A stretch of DNA of 64,000 nucleotides from Chondrosia reniformis (lineage: Eukaryota > Porifera > Demospongiae > Chondrillida > Chondrillidae): contig OX359201.1 in the NCBI GenBank assembly GCA_947172415.1, forward strand, positions 3,100,001-3,164,000, read 5' to 3'. A model generated the notes under the pieces. It searched no databases and was not told the DNA's origin. It saw nothing but the letters and a program-made list of their open reading frames with translations. This document shows, piece after piece, positions 61,501-64,000 of this stretch (the stretch's first letter is position 1; the number at the start of each line of letters is the position of its first letter). Both the position numbers and the translations under genes were made by a program.

Positions 61501-64000
61501 GGTCGTAGAGCTTCGGGGACCTTTTAATCGGATTTAGCGGCCATTTTTATCCTAGAAATGGTCTTCGTAACGGCTTCATAGCCCATATTTTGGAAATCGG
61601 TGGCCATTTTTAGCTCGGGGATAGTTCGTAGAGTTTCAGGGACCCTTTAATCGGATTAGGCGGCCATTTTTATCCTAGAAACGGTCTTTGTTACTGCTTC
61701 ATAGCCCATATTTTCGAAATCGGCGTCCATTTTTAACTCGGGAATAGGTCGTAGAGCTTCGGGTACCCTTTAATTGGATTAGGTGGCCATTTTTATCCTA
61801 GAAATGGTCTTCGTTACGGCTTCATAGCCCATATTTTGGAAATCGGCGGCCATTTTTCGCTAAGGGATAGATCGCAGAGCTTCGGGGACCCTTTAATCGG
61901 ATACAGCGGCCATTTTTATCCTAGAAATGGTCTTCGTTACGGCTTCATAGCCCATATTTTGGAAATCGGCGGCCATTTTTAGCTCGGGGATAGGTCGTTG
62001 AGCTTCGGGGGCCCTTTAATTGGATTAGGCGGCCATTTTAATCTTGGAAACTGTCTTCGGTATGGCTTTACAGCCCTCATTTTCGAAAGCGGCGGTCATT
62101 TTTATTTCGGTGATAGGTCGTAGAGCTTGGGGGACCCTTTAATCGGATTCAACGGCCATTTTTATCTTAGAAATGGCCTTCGTTACGGATTCATAGCCCA
62201 TATTTTGGAAATCGGCGGCCATTTTAAGCTCGGTGATAGTTCGTAGAGCTTCGGGGACCCTTTAATCGGATTAGGCAGCCATTTTTATCCTAGAAACGGT
62301 CTTCGTTACGGCTTCATAGCCCATATTTTCGAAATCGGCGGCCATATTTAACTCGGGGATAGGTCGTAGAGCTTCGGGGACCCTTTAATCGGATTAGGTG
62401 GCCATTTTTATCCTAGAAACGGTCTTGGTTACGGCTTCATAGTCCATATTTTCTAAATCGGCGGCCATTTATAACTCAGGGATTGGTCGTAGAGTTTCGG
62501 GGACCCTTTAATAGGCTTAGGCGGCCATTTTTATCCTAGAAACTGTCTTCGGTATGGCTTCATAGCCCATATTTTTGAAATCGGCCGCCGATTTCCAAAA
62601 TATGGGCTATGAAGCCGTAACTAAGACCATTTCTGGGATAAAAATGGCCATTTTTAGCTCGGTGATAGTTCGTAGAGCTTCGGGGACCCTTTAATCGGAT
62701 ATGGCGGCCATTTTTATCCTAGAAACGGTCTTCATTACGGCTTCATAGCCAATATTTTCGAAATCGGCGGCCATATTTAACTCGGGGATAGGTCGTAGAG
62801 CTTCGGGGACCCTTTAATCGGATTCGGCGGCCATTTTTATCCTAGAAATGGTCTTCGTTAAGGCGTCTTAGCCCATATTTTCGAAATCAGCGGCCATTTT
62901 AATATTGTTGATAGGTCCTAGAGCTTCGGGGACCCTTCATTCAGATTCTGCGGCCATTTTCATCCTAGAAACGGTCTTCGGTACGGCTTCATAGCCCATA
63001 TTTTCGAAATCGGCGGCCATTTTTAACTCTGGGATAGATCGCAGAGCTTCGGGTACCCTTTAATCGGATTTAGCTGCCATTGTTATCCTAGAAACCGTCT
63101 TCGGTACGCTTCATAGCCCATATTTTCGAAATGGGCGGCCATTTTATCTCGGTGATAGGTCGTAGAGCTTAGGGGACCTTTTAATCGGATTCATCGGCCA
63201 TTTTTATCCTAGAAACGGTCTTCGGTACGCTTCATAGCCCATATTTGGAAATCGGCGGCCATTTTTATCTCGGTGATAGGTCATAGAACTTCGGGGACCC
63301 TTTAATCGGATTCGACAGCCATTTTCATCCTAGAAACGGTCTTCGGTACGACTTCATAGCCCATATTTTCGAAATCGGCGGCCATTTTTATTTTTGTGAT
63401 AGGTCGTAGAGCTTCAGGGCCCTTTAATCGGATTTGGCGGCCATTTTTATTCTAGAAATGGTTTTCGTTAAAACTTCATAGCCCATATTTTCGACTTCGG
63501 CGGCCATTTTTATCTTGTTGATTGGTCGTAGAGCTTCGGGGACCCTTTATTCGGATTCTGCGGCCATTTTCATCCTAGAAACGGTCTTCGGTACGGCTTC
63601 ATAGCCCATATTTTCAAATTCGGCGGCCATTTTTAACTCGGGGATAGATAGCAGAGCTTCGGGGACCCTTAATTCGGATTCGGCGGCCATTTTTCTCCTA
63701 TAAACGGCCTTCGTTACAACTTCATAGTCCATATTTTCGAAATCATCGGCCATTTTTAAGTCGGGGATAGGTCGTAGAGCTTAGGTGACCCTTTAATCCG
63801 GTTCAGTGGCCATTTTTATCCTAGAAATGGACTTCGGTACAGCTTCATAGCCCATATTTTCGAAATCGGCGGCCATTTTTATTTCGGCGATAGGTCGTAA
63901 ACCTTCTGGGACCTTTTAATCGGATTCAGCGGCCATTTTTATCCTAGAAACGGTCTTCGGTACGCTTCATAGCCCATATTTTCGAGATGGGCGGCCATTT
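58508..64000 (-). repeat. Satellite B array, inverted arm (continues past window end)
   Basis: About 44 reverse-complement 123-bp units. The variant TATAGGTCGTGG recurs at 58,791, 59,406, 60,759 and 61,251, and ATTTTTCGCT(A)AGGG at 59,761 and 61,852. Those spacings (615, 1,353, 492 and 2,091 bp) are exact multiples of 123 (5, 11, 4 and 17 units). Frames at 60,036-60,260, 60,684-60,893 and 63,547-63,753 are in-phase 41-codon readings of the unit where the usual stops happen to be mutated; not genes. Confidence 0.95.
62585..62648 (+). repeat. Micro-inversion of a half B unit in the inverted arm
   Basis: About 64 bp read in the forward B orientation (CCGCCGATTTCCAAAATATG through GGGATAAAAATGG) inside the reverse-oriented array. 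Both edges sit on near-palindromes: GAAATCGGCCGCCGATTTC on the left and AAAAATGGCCATTTTT on the right. Confidence 0.85.

Noticed and set aside
1..64000. Telomeric repeat or rDNA
   Set aside because: No run of TTAGGG or related telomere words and no rRNA-like sequence was seen on either strand.

Overview
This 64-kb window is non-coding, satellite-rich eukaryotic DNA. No host gene, tRNA or rRNA could be supported. Three things point to an animal, probably an invertebrate: a 5'-truncated Penelope-like retroelement with a GIY-YIG endonuclease reading frame, a pogo/Tigger-type DNA transposon relic flanked by TA, and several hairpin or TIR-bearing non-autonomous elements. The species cannot be named from sequence alone. 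Heterochromatin (pericentromere, sub-telomere or a repeat-rich sex or B chromosome) is the likely setting, as an inference.

Layout. Positions 1-45,490 are mostly satellite A, an AT-rich array with a 13-bp monomer close to TAGTTGTATGTAC (overlapping GTAC and ACTAGT palindromes). It is broken by recurring linkers (L) at 1-180, 8,344-9,180, 14,346-14,518, 15,146-15,326 and 32,051-32,640. A restarts with the same sequence after every L, so A+L behaves as a macrosatellite of variable length. The two fullest L copies start with diverged units of satellite B and contain a 60-bp hairpin.

Insertions into A are: a Penelope-like fragment (11,006-11,567, 14-bp target duplication); a 1.46-kb TIR transposon (17,663-19,123, TA duplication); three copies of a roughly 0.72-0.78-kb element with a large hairpin at one end (34,096-34,857 reversed; 35,285-36,062; 44,437-45,155); a 0.36-kb element with palindromic ends (42,909-43,270); and a pogo-type element (43,872-45,362) that hosts the third hairpin element. 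Several insertions have intact paralogous empty sites elsewhere in the window, which fixes their boundaries.

Positions 45,490-64,000 form a second domain. Satellite B (123-bp unit, CpG-containing) runs forward to 56,702. Satellite C (145-bp unit) runs forward to 57,640. The order then reverses: C inverted (57,656-58,507) and B inverted (58,508 to the window end). The B/C junction is mirrored on both sides with shared private variants, so this is a true inverted duplication with arms of at least 6.3 kb centred near 57,648. Each C unit also carries its own inverted repeat. The arms differ by whole-unit gains and losses, so this is not a simple mirrored assembly error.

All longer open frames other than the endonuclease remnant are translations of satellite or of palindromic element sequence.
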